Source of the DNA: Diplolepis rosae
Taxonomy: Eukaryota; Arthropoda; Insecta; Hymenoptera; Diplolepididae
Assembly: GCA_030998225.1 (NCBI GenBank)
Contig: JAPYXD010000555.1
Span: 4,154,001 to 4,218,000 of the forward strand
DNA length: 64,000 bases
Reading direction: 5' to 3'
Position 1 is the stretch's first letter, and every line of letters starts with the position of its first letter. Position numbers and translations under genes: made by a program. The notes under the pieces were generated by a model, which did no database searches, was not told the DNA's origin, and was given only the letters and a program-made list of their open reading frames with translations. Shown one piece after another: positions 23,201-33,495 of the stretch.

Positions 23201-24471
23201 TACCTGTTTGTAGACCTGAAAAGAATGCTCCAGGGAGAGAGTTTTGACTTCAATGAAGAAGTGATTGCCGAAAATGAAGCGTATTTTGAGGCCAAAAATA
23301 AATCTTTCTACAGAAAAGGCATGGAAATGCTAGAGAAGCGTTGGAATGAATATATCACTCTTGAATGAGACTATGTTGATGAATAAAGGCGAATTTTTCC
23401 TAAAAGTTGTTCTTTTATTAATCATCCTACGAACTTATTGAATTATATTGTTCTTTATCACAAAAACATAATTTCTTGTTATATGCATTGCCAAAAAAAA
23501 AGAACTGGGTTTATCCTTTTTACTTATTTTGAATAAATAGTTTTGAAGTGTTTATTGTTCTATATCGTAAAGTTTTAATTTGCCATCAACATGATTATTA
23601 TATTATAATTATGCTTCTCAATAAAAATAAATCTATATTTCCAATTATATTTGTTGATTTATATTAAATGTCCTAAAAAAATCTGGAAAAATGAACATTT
23701 TAGAACTGGAAAAGCTATAAAAGTTAGAGAATTTTCGTATTCGAAAATAGTGTCAAGCCTGTAAAATCTACAAAAAACTTTCGAGAATTGCAAACAATAA
23801 TTTAATTTTTCAGAGATTTTGCGAGTTTTCATCAAGCCTGCCAACCTACTCGAGGTGAAAGTTACAGTTCGCATCTCTACGAAGCTGTCCAGACTCCAAA
23901 GACCCCAACCACTACGAAAATTCCAACTTCTGCATCCGTCCGTTTTGCTGACCTTGAAGAGGGCGAAGAATCGACCTCAGATTACGCGAGCATAGAGGCT
24001 CCAAGTCCAGGTGACCCTCTAGGAGATGATGACTGGCCTAAGAAAACAAAACATCGTACCTCAATACTGAGGGAAGGTCAATTTGGTTTTTGTAATCCAA
24101 ACTATCTTGGCCTTGAAGCCAGCAAGAACGATGCAAAATTCGCGAAAATGTTGAATAGTCCCCCTGACAGTGTCCTTGAAGATGAACCAGGAAGATCAGC
24201 ATCTCAGACCTTCACTGAAATGCTTGAGCTGCAGGAAGTCAGGCCCAGAGCACCACCCAAAAGTTTGCCACTAGGTTCACCTTCTAGAAGGGCTGTGAGT
24301 GCTTCCAGGGCAGAAAGGCAAAGGGCAAAAATGGCAGCCAATGAGACTAGTAATCCAGCACCAGCTCCTCTTTACGTGTTTCTAGTTGGGGGGAAAGAAA
24401 AAGGTCAGGTTACTGTTTTCGCGAGACCTGTTTCGCTATGGAAACTCCAATTAGCTCCTCATATTTTCTAA
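14244..24471 (+). CDS. Kelch-repeat protein, 3' five exons (5' end missing)
   Basis: Exons: 14244-14400, 15144-15440, 17685-17995, 21787-22085, 23814-24471. All have AG acceptors and GT donors, and the phases join to one frame of 573 codons with a TAA at 24469. Residues 1 to about 165 are kelch repeats. They show paired glycines (IYGGYQD, IYGGMTD, IFGGESG) and the spaced tryptophans SWRKI, SWHLL, SWCIL and TWEKL. Exons 1 and 2 both end after LW-x-FHF in the same phase, as expected for duplicated blades. Residues from about 180 to 540 are rich in Pro, Ser, Arg and acidic residues and probably disordered. The C-terminus (YVFLVGGKE, then VSLWKLQL) again looks kelch-like and could close the propeller; this is inference. 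Kelch propellers bind partner proteins. I do not recognise the ortholog. The start and earlier blades must lie upstream. The introns are packed with transposons, and no clear poly(A) signal was identified. Confidence 0.85.
14495..15025. repeat. Degenerate TTAA foldback in kelch intron
   Basis: The left part follows the foldback at 20069-20738 closely: TGGTTGTCGTACCAAAAACC, then AAGTTTTTCTATGATTTTCAG. The inverse arm reads through TTTTATAAGACATCGG near 15005. The right TTAA end is not preserved. A run of 17 C (15033-15049) follows immediately. Confidence 0.5.
15033..15049. repeat. Poly(C) tract
   Basis: A homopolymer of about 17 C in an otherwise AT-rich intron, at the edge of a degenerate foldback. 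Homopolymer length is the least certain part of any assembly. Confidence 0.9.
15576..16060. mobile_element. Short inverted-repeat element rich in ATCAGTG/CACTGATT motifs
   Basis: The left end TTCTCTAAGCCTGAATCAGTGG is mirrored by CACTGATTCAGGTTTAGAGAG at the right. The heptamer ATCAGTG or its inverse recurs more than ten times, at both ends and in an internal cluster at 15925-16050. There is no coding capacity. Confidence 0.65.
16367..16542. mobile_element. MITE, CACTGAG/CACCCAG family, short copy 6
   Basis: The ends are CACCCAGAAAGTTTTGATG and AACTGTTTTCTCAGTG. At 176 bp it is an internally shortened copy, nested in the CACTGTTAG element of the third kelch intron region. Confidence 0.65.
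18129..18437. mobile_element. TTAA-flanked MITE (TTAAGGCCATGGATCAA ends)
   Basis: The left end is TTAAGGCCATGGATCAACC and the right end is TTGATGCATGGCCTTAA. The inverted ends extend through CACGTG (AGATCACGTGAC and TCACGTGGTC). TTAA on both sides fits piggyBac-type or Kolobok-type target choice. The same end phrase appears near 17516, 31712, 32783, 51560 and 56757, so this is a family. Confidence 0.65.
18622..19513. repeat. 170-bp tandem satellite, block 1
   Basis: The phrase ACTATACTGAGCAAT recurs at 170-bp spacing (about 18691, 18861, 19031), followed by TTCCAGATATCGACATGTACTG. One unit has lost about 25 bp near 19170. Each unit contains CGACATGTACTGA, GAGACTTACAGCGTTGACC and GTCGCGAAACTGGGACAAGT. 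It sits in an intron of the kelch gene. The open frames in it (for example 18995 and 19308) are periodic by-products. Confidence 0.9.
19667..19860 (+). pseudogene. THAP zinc-finger domain fragment of a transposase
   Basis: From the ATG at 19667 the frame reads MSHRSCCVVNC, then CKFYKFPTSKW. This gives the first Cys pair, the FxxFP-type strand and the conserved Trp of a THAP domain. The frame stops at 19786 (after 39 codons), then continues in the next frame as IAAVRR and later SRTCSD. In an intact domain a second Cys-x2-His pair follows there, but the His is missing. In active elements this domain binds the transposon ends. Here it is frameshifted and truncated. Confidence 0.65.
20069..20738. 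mobile_element. TTAA-flanked near-palindromic foldback, copy C
   Basis: The left end TTAAAGTAGTCGTCATGCCA is mirrored at the right by TGGCACGACAACTACCTTAA. The arms match nearly throughout: for example AGTTTTTCTATGATTTCAAG faces CTTGAAATCATAGAAAAACT, and ACTATCGCTTCTTACCAA faces TTGGTAAGAAGCGATAGT. The centre lies near 20400. Length is about 670 bp, with arms of about 330 bp. It is inserted in the THAP element. Confidence 0.8.
20988..21397. repeat. 170-bp tandem satellite, block 2
   Basis: This continues the array across the inserted transposon, with ACTGAGCAAT at 20991, 21161 and 21331, again 170 bp apart. It ends in GACTTACAGCTTTGATC followed by short CTTTAAT repeats. Confidence 0.9.
22266..23443 (+). 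mobile_element. Mariner element, dead copy 1
   Basis: The left end CAATTAGTTCGTAGGATGA is mirrored by TCATCCTACGAACTTATTG at the right, with one mismatch in the inner part. Length is about 1.2 kb, normal for a mariner. It lies in the fourth recognised intron of the kelch gene, in the same direction as the gene. I could not settle the TA target duplication at the ends. Confidence 0.85.
22435..23368 (+). pseudogene. Mariner transposase pseudogene (DD34D type)
   Basis: The N-terminal helix-turn-helix region begins at 22435 (MEKSEFCVLIKYCFLMGKN) and includes the linker DDAERSGPPNSA. The frame shifts near 22660. A stop interrupts it at about 22788 before LTVDQKQQHVD. The first catalytic Asp lies in MDET (about 22903-22914). 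Directly after HQ a deletion removes roughly 30 codons, and FWDAHGILFIDYLEKG continues in another frame. The second Asp lies in RQDNAPCHKS, the third in DLAPSDYYLF. All three acidic residues survive but in at least three frames. It resembles irritans-type mariners by the MGKN and DNAPCHKS phrases; that is from memory of the family. Confidence 0.85.
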
Positions 24472-24706
24472 AGAATTTCATATGAAAATCAAACTGAAGT
24501 CTTCGAGGATAATGATGATGATATTATAAGTAATATCTGAGCCAAAGTTAGATAAACGTAAATAGAGTTTTAAGCTTCCAACGTCCAGTCTTTGTTGTAG
24601 ATGTTGATTATATTGTTTTCGTGAAAGGAGATACCGTTCAGAAATTATTGATGAGGCATTTTTGAGGATTTTTTCAGTGTTTTATTGCAATTATTAAAAA
24701 TCCAAG

Positions 24707-25375
24707 TTAAGGTAATTGCCTAACTGAAAAACAGTTCTTAGGAAAAGTTATTTAATTTTGCTTTCAGAGTTTGCAATATTATTATTGATGACATCGTTTG
24801 AAAGAGAAAAGATTATTATTCTATTAAAAAAACTTTAACATACAGAAATCATTTATTTAAAAACTTTTATTCCTGAATAAACTTGCTTTTATATAAATAA
24901 ACATCAGTTTTTCAAAATTGATGGAATTTTTATAAATGAGAGCATATTTGTTGAAAATAAGCTTTTCTACAACTTGACCATTTCCAATTTTTCAATACAA
25001 TGAAATTAATGGCGAATAATTTTATTTGTTTGATTTGTTATTTAAAAGAAATTAATTTGTAATGATTTAAGGTTATAAAAAATCAATTTTTAAAAATTAA
25101 AGGCGTTGAAGTTGTGGAGAATCTTCTTTCCGAGGAAAAAAGCTCTCATTTATTAAAATCCTACCATTTTCGAAAAACTGATGTTTATTTATATAAAAGC
25201 AAGTTCAGTCAGGAATAACAATTTTTGAATAAATAATTTCTGCATGTTAATGTTTTTTCGTAAAAAATAATCTTTTCTCTTTCAAACAATATCATCAATA
25301 ATAATATTACAATTTCCAAAAGTATAATAAATATATTTATCCAAAGACTTGTTTTTCGCAAAGTAACTACCTTAA
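24707..25375. mobile_element. TTAA-flanked near-palindromic foldback, copy D
   Basis: The ends are TTAAGGTAATTGCCTAAC and GTAACTACCTTAA. The arms mirror over their length: GAAAGAGAAAAGATTATT faces AATAATCTTTTCTCTTTC, and ATAAACATCAGTTTTTC faces GAAAAACTGATGTTTAT. It starts about 235 bp after the kelch stop codon, so it may fall in the 3' UTR or just beyond. Confidence 0.75.
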
Positions 25376-25527
25376 GCAATAAAAGAAATAAAAATTATTA
25401 AAAAATTCTTTGGAGGGTTCATAGAAATTTTAAAGATTCCTTTTTGTCACTGTATGATTATTGACAAATATCTTGCTTCTATTATTCCAATTCTGAAAAT
25501 AATTGATCAGATTTTTTGTTTCAACTA

Positions 25528-26293
25528 CAGTAAAACCCCGTTTATCGCAACACCTTCCAATCAAATGCCTCTCGTTTATCGCAAAAACAGAGGGGTTCCC
25601 ACTTCTTCGCCACCAGCTTGAACAACTGATTATCAGCACATGCGCCTAAACGAATAGTTTCACGCGCTTTCGCTGTTTATCATTGTTTACAGTCGAGTTT
25701 CAATAATCTCGAATGCGTTTTTTTATTGTCATTATATGTGCAATTATAAATGAGTAAAAACGTGGAACCGAACGATGGTACGTAAACGACTAGTACAAAC
25801 AATAGATTTTAATTACTTTAAAGCTTACATATTTCTCTTATAATTTTCGAATGCATGATTGAATTTTTTTCAGTAGAAATATTCCCGCATTTTGTAAAAC
25901 AATTGATTCGCAATTGGTAAAGCGATTGCTGTACTAGGCACAATTCATGCTATAATTTGTCATAATAATATACATTGAAATGTGAAAAATTTATATATTT
26001 TTCTGTTGCATATAAAACACACATATGTAGCAATATATACATAAACGATAGTTTCATATCATATAAACGATATATTTCATATCTCCCTAATATACGAAAA
26101 TCCATATAAATATATGCATCACAAATTTAAAAGTGAGGGGTATTCCCGCCTATCCTTAAGAATCACGTGACCACTCCTTCTACTAATAAGAGGGGGAAAA
26201 AAATGGTAAGGTTTATTGCGATAAACGGGAGAGACAAGTTGCAATAAACGGGAGTTGCGATAAACGGGTGTTGCGATAAACGGGGTTTTACTG
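25528..26293. mobile_element. pogo/Tigger-like non-autonomous element
   Basis: TA at 25526 is followed by CAGTAAAACCCCGTTTATCG. The right end is CGATAAACGGGGTTTTACTG followed by TA. CAGTAAAACCCCG ends with a TA target are typical of the pogo/Tigger group. Further GCGATAAACGGG units repeat inside the right end. No transposase is present. The 69-codon and 64-codon open frames at its two ends are by-products of the repeats. Confidence 0.75.
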
Positions 26294-27068
26294 TAGAGTG
26301 ATTAGATAATGGAAGAGGATGCCAAATTAAATCAATTAAAAATATCACGCAAATCAAAGATGTATGACAACATAGACAAATTGTAGATTTAACTTGAATA
26401 CGTAATAAAAGTATTATTTATGTGTACGTTCGTTTTTTAAAGTTACTTTTTTTTCTTAACAAGTTAATATAGAGATTAAACACAAATGGAAATAAAATCC
26501 ATTATTTTTGCCAATAATATCAAATACCAAATATATATCATATATTTATTCAGACTCTGTTTTTTAATTAATTAATATTAATTATAACTATATTAAAACT
26601 TTATGACTTCGATTCTAATATTTACAGAATCACTTTTTTCCTTTAAAACATTTGTTATTGTTGTTACACTGAATTGATACTAATAGTTATAATTTAATTC
26701 AATTACGAATCTTTGATTGATTCAAGTTGTGATTTAAAGTAATTTTTAAATATTTTTAATAATTTAAATATGTTGTCGTTTTTCTTATAAATCCGTGATG
26801 TTCCTTTTTTTATAAGAATGAATAGCTAGATTTTCAATATGCGTTAGTAAAACTACGATAGGATAAAATATTAAATCATGTTTGTATACTCGTTAGTGGT
26901 AAAAATAATTATAAGTATTTGTTTCTTCGTTAACAGTAAATTATATTTAAGTGAAAGTTCAGTTATATTTATTTATAGCTAGTCTTAAAGTTTTATAACA
27001 GAACATAAATGTCACAAAGAAAATTTTATTTGAAGAATCTATAAAATGAAAAGATCTATTTAATAACT
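26294..27068. other. AT-rich gene-free stretch
   Basis: Nothing recognisable was seen. Confidence 0.5.
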
Positions 27069-27693
27069 TTAAAGTAGTATACTCGCGAAAATTAGGCCTC
27101 AGGAAAAAATAGATAATTTTGATTTCAAGATCAGCAATATTATTATTGAAAGGATTATTTACAAGAGAAATATTGACAAATTTTATTTTTGCCCGAACTT
27201 TTTTTCTTATTCCTTCGAGTCAAATTTTTAAAAATTATTCGATTTTAATAAATCACGGACTATTTTATCAGGAAAAAGTTTCTCTACAACTGACCTTATA
27301 CAATTTTTAAATAAATTATTTGATGGCTGAAACCATTAAACAGCAATTTTACAAAACAAAATTCCTAATAAACAAATTCCTGAATTTTATAATAATTGAT
27401 TTATTTTTTAAAAATAGAAACGGTCGAGTTGTAGAGAACCTTTTCCCTGATAAAATGATCCGTGATTTATTAGAATCGAATCATTTTTAAAAATTTGGCT
27501 CGAAGCAATGAGAAAAAATGTTCAGGCAAAATCAAATTTATTAATAAAATTATTCTTCGGTGTTTCAAATTTTATTCTTGGAAAATAATTTTTCCTCTTT
27601 TAAACGATACCTACAATAATAATATTGCTATTTTTGAAAGCGAAATTATCTACTTTTGCTTAATGTCTAATTTTCGTGGACGAACTACCTTAA
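27069..27693. mobile_element. TTAA-flanked near-palindromic foldback, copy E
   Basis: The ends are TTAAAGTAGTATACTCGCG and CGTGGACGAACTACCTTAA. The arms match: GAAAATTAGGCCTC faces TCTAATTTTCG, and GTTTCTCTACAACTGACC faces GGTCGAGTTGTAGAGAACC. The centre lies near 27370. Confidence 0.75.
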
Positions 27694-29580
27694 TCAAATT
27701 AATTTCTCAAAAACGATTAAGTTTATATCAAATACTTCAATTTTCGATCAGATAACTAACTGGTGTCACTGTGAAAATAAATAAATCGTCTAAATTGTAA
27801 ATTATTCAGCGAGTGGATCAGGCGTGCCAATGTCACCAGGATGATAAAAATTAACTGACAATAGTTTTCACTCTAAAAACGGAAATTTATTTTTCGAGAC
27901 CCTCTCAAATCATTGACCGCTTAAAATACTGACATCACTAAATAATATAGATATATTCTAATAGCTGTAAAAGATATTTGATTCATTAATGTGAATTTAA
28001 GAAGAAAAGGTTTATTTTCAAATTGGCTCGTCTGTTCCAAAAAAAATCCACTTTTGCGTAAATATTTACATATTTAGGTGTCTACACAGATAAACTTGAA
28101 TTAAATGTCAGAAGCGTAAAAATAAAACAACATATTTACCATTAATTTGAAAGAAAATTTTGGGAATCAGTAGAAAAAACTAAAAAATTATTATTGTACG
28201 GAAAAAAGAACTGCTCAAAGAATCGATCCGCTTCTTTATTCAAAACATCACGAATAATACAATATTAAACATTGAATTTCGAATTTTCTGTAAAAAATTA
28301 ACATTTTGAGAAATATAATTAACTTTAATTTTCAGAAATTTAACCATGCAATATAAAACATTTAATTATTAAAGTATGGAAAATTTACAACATGAGTGTT
28401 CAGTAAAGTTGAAAGTCTCCAGATGTATTATTCTACTTACGATTATAGCAATAATTAGTTCCCATGGGTATGGAAAGAAAAATAGTAATAGGTAAGGCGA
28501 TAGAAAATTAATGAGAGGCTCATCTTGTTCGTTGTAGAATTTTTATGCCCGTGATGGCCCAACACATGTAATCCATCCATAAGTAGCAAACGGTTGAAGT
28601 TGCTCGTATTTTTCTGGACTTTGGGAACCTTTCGTTTTGGTAGATTTTAATTACTCACTTGTTATATAGCAATAATAACTAATCAGCGCAGTAATAATAT
28701 TAATTACTTCCATAATAGCTATATTAATTGACAAAGATTTATTTCTTCTCATAAAAAAATGCACTAAACTCACATTAAATTATCCATATACTTTACAATG
28801 ATGATTGTACAGATACAAAAATGATTAATGAAGGAAGAATCAATTTGTAGGGGAAGTGCAATTAGGAGGAAAACTATGATCTAAGCATATATCATACTCG
28901 TATTATATATTGTTTATTTTGTTGAATCGAAATTGAAGGTCTTCTTCGTTTCTACTTTAGTATGTAAATACGTAGGTAGAATAATCTAATTAATTAAGAA
29001 AGTTTCCCAACGTTCAGGTGCAAGCCACGAACACTCGAAAAATCAATGTTTTCCAATCGTAGTTCTTAGACAGATTAAAATTTCTGTATACAAACGTTAA
29101 TAAGATAGATGTTTCATACCCTTAGAACCAAAAGACTCAGCAGTATTCATTAAAATTGTCCCACGTAAAATGATAGATTCAACATTTTTTTTATCAAAGT
29201 TTTCCTAAAGTCACAATAGTTTTATTATTAATAAAAAATTAATTTTGAATTTTACACCTCAAACTCTATTTTTCTCTGACTTTTTTAAACACAATTTGAT
29301 TTTGATACTTTTTATACTGTAGAATTTATCAAAATGCAATCTATTTATTCAGTTTGTTTTTTTTAATCTTTCTCGGCTTGAATAGATAAATTAATTTGGG
29401 ATTCAAAGCTTTCTATAAGAAAAAATACCGTGAGGTATTCTTGAGTGGGCAAAGAGTAATTGTAAAGTTTAGATAATTTTTTTTTATTCTATCAAGTATT
29501 CCTTGGAAAATGAAAACGGATAGAAAGTAATGACTTTTTTTAAAAACGAAGGGTACGAAATAGTGATTATTTTATAAATG
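27694..29580. other. AT-rich stretch, one short exon-like minus-strand frame
   Basis: Mostly featureless. The part at 28543-28650 is less AT-rich and reads on the minus strand as an open frame ending SPEKYEQLQPFATYGWITC then VGPSRA and a stop. I do not recognise it and see no convincing partner exon, so it is not called as a gene. Confidence 0.4.
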
Positions 29581-30232
29581 CATTAAGGGAATCCACCACC
29601 TTTAATATTTTTATTTTTTGAGTTTAGACCTTTCATATAACTTTTTTAATGTTTAGTACCTTTATATAGAAAGGCTTTGTGTTTTTTTTAAATTCCAGCA
29701 CCTTTATGTATTTTTAAACTAAAAATTTTGAGTTTTTTGAACACTTTTTCAATTTGAATAATTTTTTTGTTTTTTAATTAATTGGCATGATCCTTTTTTC
29801 ATTTTGTTCCATACAATGCACAGCAGCTTTTTGAATATGGAAAATAAGGTAACATGACTGAAAAAAAGTTACAAATAAAATAAAAAAATTAATAAACATA
29901 TCCCAAATTATTAAAAAGAAATGTTATACTTATTATATATATTTAGCTAGAGTGCTTTTCATACACAAAAAATTGCTACCAATTTTAAGGAACAAAATAA
30001 AAGAAGAATGATGACAATTGGTAAATGAAAAAAAAAGTTATTCAAAGTATAAAAATTTCAAAAAAATGCCCAAAAACTCAAAACTTTCATCTTAAAAATA
30101 CATAAAGGTGCTGGAATTTAAAAAACCCAAAACCTTTCTAAATAAAGGTACTAGAGATGAAAAAATTATATGGAAGGTCTAAACTCAAAAAATATAAATA
30201 AAAATATTAAAGGTGGCGGATCTCCATAAGAG
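29580..30232. repeat. Long inverted repeat (foldback) of about 650 bp
   Basis: The left arm (GGGAATCCACCACCTTTAAT) faces the right arm (ATTAAAGGTGGCGGATCTCC). Further in, AATTCCAGCACCTTTATGTA faces TACATAAAGGTGCTGGAATT. The arms run for about 200-250 bp with a spacer near 29800-30040. The ends lack the TTAAGGTAGTT signature, so this is a different family. Confidence 0.75.
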
Positions 30233-31711
30233 GAAAAGCTTCAAAATATCACATGACTGTTATTTTTATTGTGCTTAATATAAATAAATCGCGATGCGAT
30301 CCTTTTGAAGGAAATACATTTACAGACTTAAAATAAATAAAATCCGTAAGATATTTTAGCCAGTAAGCTATATGGAATCATCGGATTGTAAAAGTGACTC
30401 ATCTACAAGAAAAAATTGTAATTTTAATTTTAGAATGCCAAAATAATTAATTCAGTATTAAAAAGATCATAATCATTAATTTGTTTTTTATATAGGAATC
30501 ATAATATAAGCTGTTTTTGAAATAAGAAAAATTGCAAATTTATAAATAAGTGTTTAAACATTTTTAGGTAGATATACGAGTATGTTACTGGCTGTAATAT
30601 TTTCTGATTTCATATGTAAGCATTAGTCAATTATTCAGAGGGTCATTAAAATGACTTGATATGACGCCAAACGATTTAGGGTACTACAAAAAATACAAAA
30701 AATACAAAATGTGAGATCAGTAAAAATGGTGAGACCGTGTAGCTTCTTTGAGTGCCTCTTTTTTGAAAAATAGCGCTTCTAGTATTTTTCTGACTATAAT
30801 TATAACAGATAAATAAAATTTATAAATTCCATGGAATTTCTGGAAAACTCATCGATGATTGTCCAATTGTAATACGTTGCGAGAAACAATCTTTCCTATT
30901 CTTGTAAAAATGTCTCTTGAAAAGTAAAAATTATCTGAAAAATTGACTTTAAAAAAAGTTGATGAAAATTTTGGTAATTTTCATTTATTGGCGTTTAATA
31001 AATAAATAAAAGGGGTAGAAAACATATGACATGATTCCTCCACGTCCATTTCATGTCCTAGATTACAGTATTTTTTAAATGTCAATATAAACAATGAGAG
31101 AAGAAATGTCCCAGCCAATTAACGCTTTCTAAAAATAATTAAATCGTAATTTAAAAAATTCACTTTAGTAAATTAGCCTTCGAACTGATGACAGGAATAC
31201 TGAATTTATTAATTTTTAAGAAATTTCAATTATTATTAAATAATTGGAAAATTATTAATTTATATCATTTGAATTAAAAGATGACTTCGTTGAATAAACT
31301 ACAAACATATTTCTTTTTGTAAAATTATGAGATCCTGAAAAATAATAATAGAATTTTTACTATCAAAATATTACATTCATAGTTAGATTTTTTTTACAAA
31401 TTGCACACCTTGAAGCGAAATTTCAAAGTTTAATGTTTCTTTGAAGGTCTTTATATGATTATGTAACTTTATCCACAATAACTGATATCAATGTATATGT
31501 ATCGATTAGAATATGCAATTTAATGTAATGATTATTGTAATACCACTAGTATTATTACCATACCGTAACTAGAACTACAATATAAAATATAATTCGGTAA
31601 AAAAATATACTAATGTTTTCTTTGTGTATAATAACCTTCTATTATTATATAAAAATATCTTATGTTGTTAATTAAAAAAAAAATTAGTAGAATGCATAAA
31701 AAGTATAAGTT
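30233..31711. other. AT-rich gene-free stretch
   Basis: No exon or clear inverted ends were recognised. Confidence 0.5.
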
Positions 31712-32793
31712 TTAAGGCCATGTCTTTCTTATCCGATCCCTACCTTACCGACATTTTTTTCGCCCTTCGCATTTCCACATTATTTGAGATATCGAGTTAA
31801 AACTTTGAGTAATTAGGTATGAAGTTGTAATGAACGTTTATCTGCTCTTAAATTTTCATAACTATAAAAAAAAATTATTAACATTTTTTTAATAATTTTT
31901 CATTTTTATTTATTTTCATCATTATAAAAATTTTTAAGCAGATAAACGTTTATTACTGCTTTTTATCTAATTACTTAAAGTTTTAACTCAATATCTCAAA
32001 TAATGTGGAAATGCGAAAGGCAAAATTGTCTCTGTCGAATCTTCTGACTGACAAAAAAAGTTCGTAAATATATAAATAATTTATTTTAAATCAGAGAAAA
32101 AATATTTATGCTACACGGGAGGAACAAGATGATTCTCACTCGTGTTTTTGTCAGAATCATCCTCTTTCTCCCATATAGCATAAATATTTTTTTTTTTTTG
32201 GTTTAAAAAAAATGTCTTTGAATCAAACAAATTTGTACATTGCTATACGGTTAAAGAAAAATTTCTTCGATGTAAAAAAATTTCTTGATTGTTTTTTTTC
32301 GTTTGAAACAAAGAAATGAATGTCTGCGAAGTCGCATAGTACATACGTAATGTGATTCATAGAAATATTTCCTTTAATTTAAAGAAAAAATTGTCTTTGT
32401 TCAAGGTAATAAAATTAAATAAATCATATCTTAAGTTTTTGCCAGTACTGTATTTGACTTGAAAAAATATTTCTTAAAATTAAATAAATTATATTATTAT
32501 ATTATTATATATTATATAATATTATATTATATGACTAAAAATTTAGGACATAATAAAAGACATATTAGTGAATTGCTGTAGACTTTAATTAGATGTAAAA
32601 TTTTTTTTCTTAAATTCCTGTTTTACCGACACTCAAATTTTTTTAATTTTTAAAAACTAATTAAAGTCTACAGCCATCCCCTAATATGTCCTTTATTATT
32701 TACTAAATTTTCAGCTGAAAAAATTCATTATTGTGAAATAACCTTGAGGGAACTGAATTTATTAATTTAATACTGCTTGATCCATGGCCTTAA
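31712..32793. mobile_element. TTAA-flanked composite with TTAAGGCCATG ends
   Basis: The left end TTAAGGCCATGTC and right end ATCCATGGCCTTAA match the 18129-18437 family. Inside are a foldback at about 31725-32035 (TTGAGATATCGAGTTAAAAC faces GTTTTAACTCAATATCTCAA), a fragment of the CACTGAG MITE at about 32205-32480 (CATTGCTATACGGTTAAAG), and another foldback at about 32538-32715 (GCTGTAGACTTTAATTA faces TAATTAAAGTCTACAGC). The outer boundaries rest on ends only. Confidence 0.5.
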
Positions 32794-32866
32794 GGGGAGT
32801 CTCATGTGACGACTTCCAAAAATCAAATTTTTTCTTGTTACATATTTCGAAAGTAAAATATATTGA

Positions 32867-32902
<36 letters not shown>

Positions 32903-33495
32903 TGTAAGTATACATTTTTTACGAAAATTCTGTTTTTAAAACTTTGAATGCGTTTTTCTCAAAACATCATTTTCTCAAACGGTCATGGAGCTAGCGAAAA
33001 ATCTATCCAACTGGTTAGGCTGAAATTTTGACACAATATTCTACATCCTAATAGCTCTCGTTGCTATTAGAATCAGTTATTTTTAATAATAATTTCTTAT
33101 TTTTTAAAAACAATTTTCAACAAAAAAAAATCACGATTTTTGAAAATTCTTTTTACAGTCAGACATTTTGTTATTTACTAATAAAAATGTTTAAATCTGC
33201 TACCTACGAGAGCGACATACCTGCAAAACATTAAACTTTTTGAATTTTGTGTTTCAGATAACCCAAACTGCCGAAATCGCCATGACCAGTCACTTACCTT
33301 TTTTTTAGATGTCCACTTTGACCGTAAAAAACAGTCACAAAACATTGTAAAATAAACTAAAAAAAATGGTTATACAATATAAGACATCAATAAAAACATA
33401 AAAAAGTTGGAATGATTGCATTTTATTATCTTCTAAAAAAAAGTTACAGAGATAAAACTTTGAATTTAGGCATTTACATGAGACTACCCCCTTAA
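32790..33495. mobile_element. TTAA-flanked MITE with TTAAGGGG-AGTCTCATG ends
   Basis: The left end TTAAGGGGAGTCTCATGTG is mirrored by TACATGAGACTACCCCCTTAA. Its left TTAA (32790-32793) is also the right TTAA of the preceding element. A (TA)n run of about 29 bp lies at 32870-32899. No coding capacity is seen. Confidence 0.65.
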
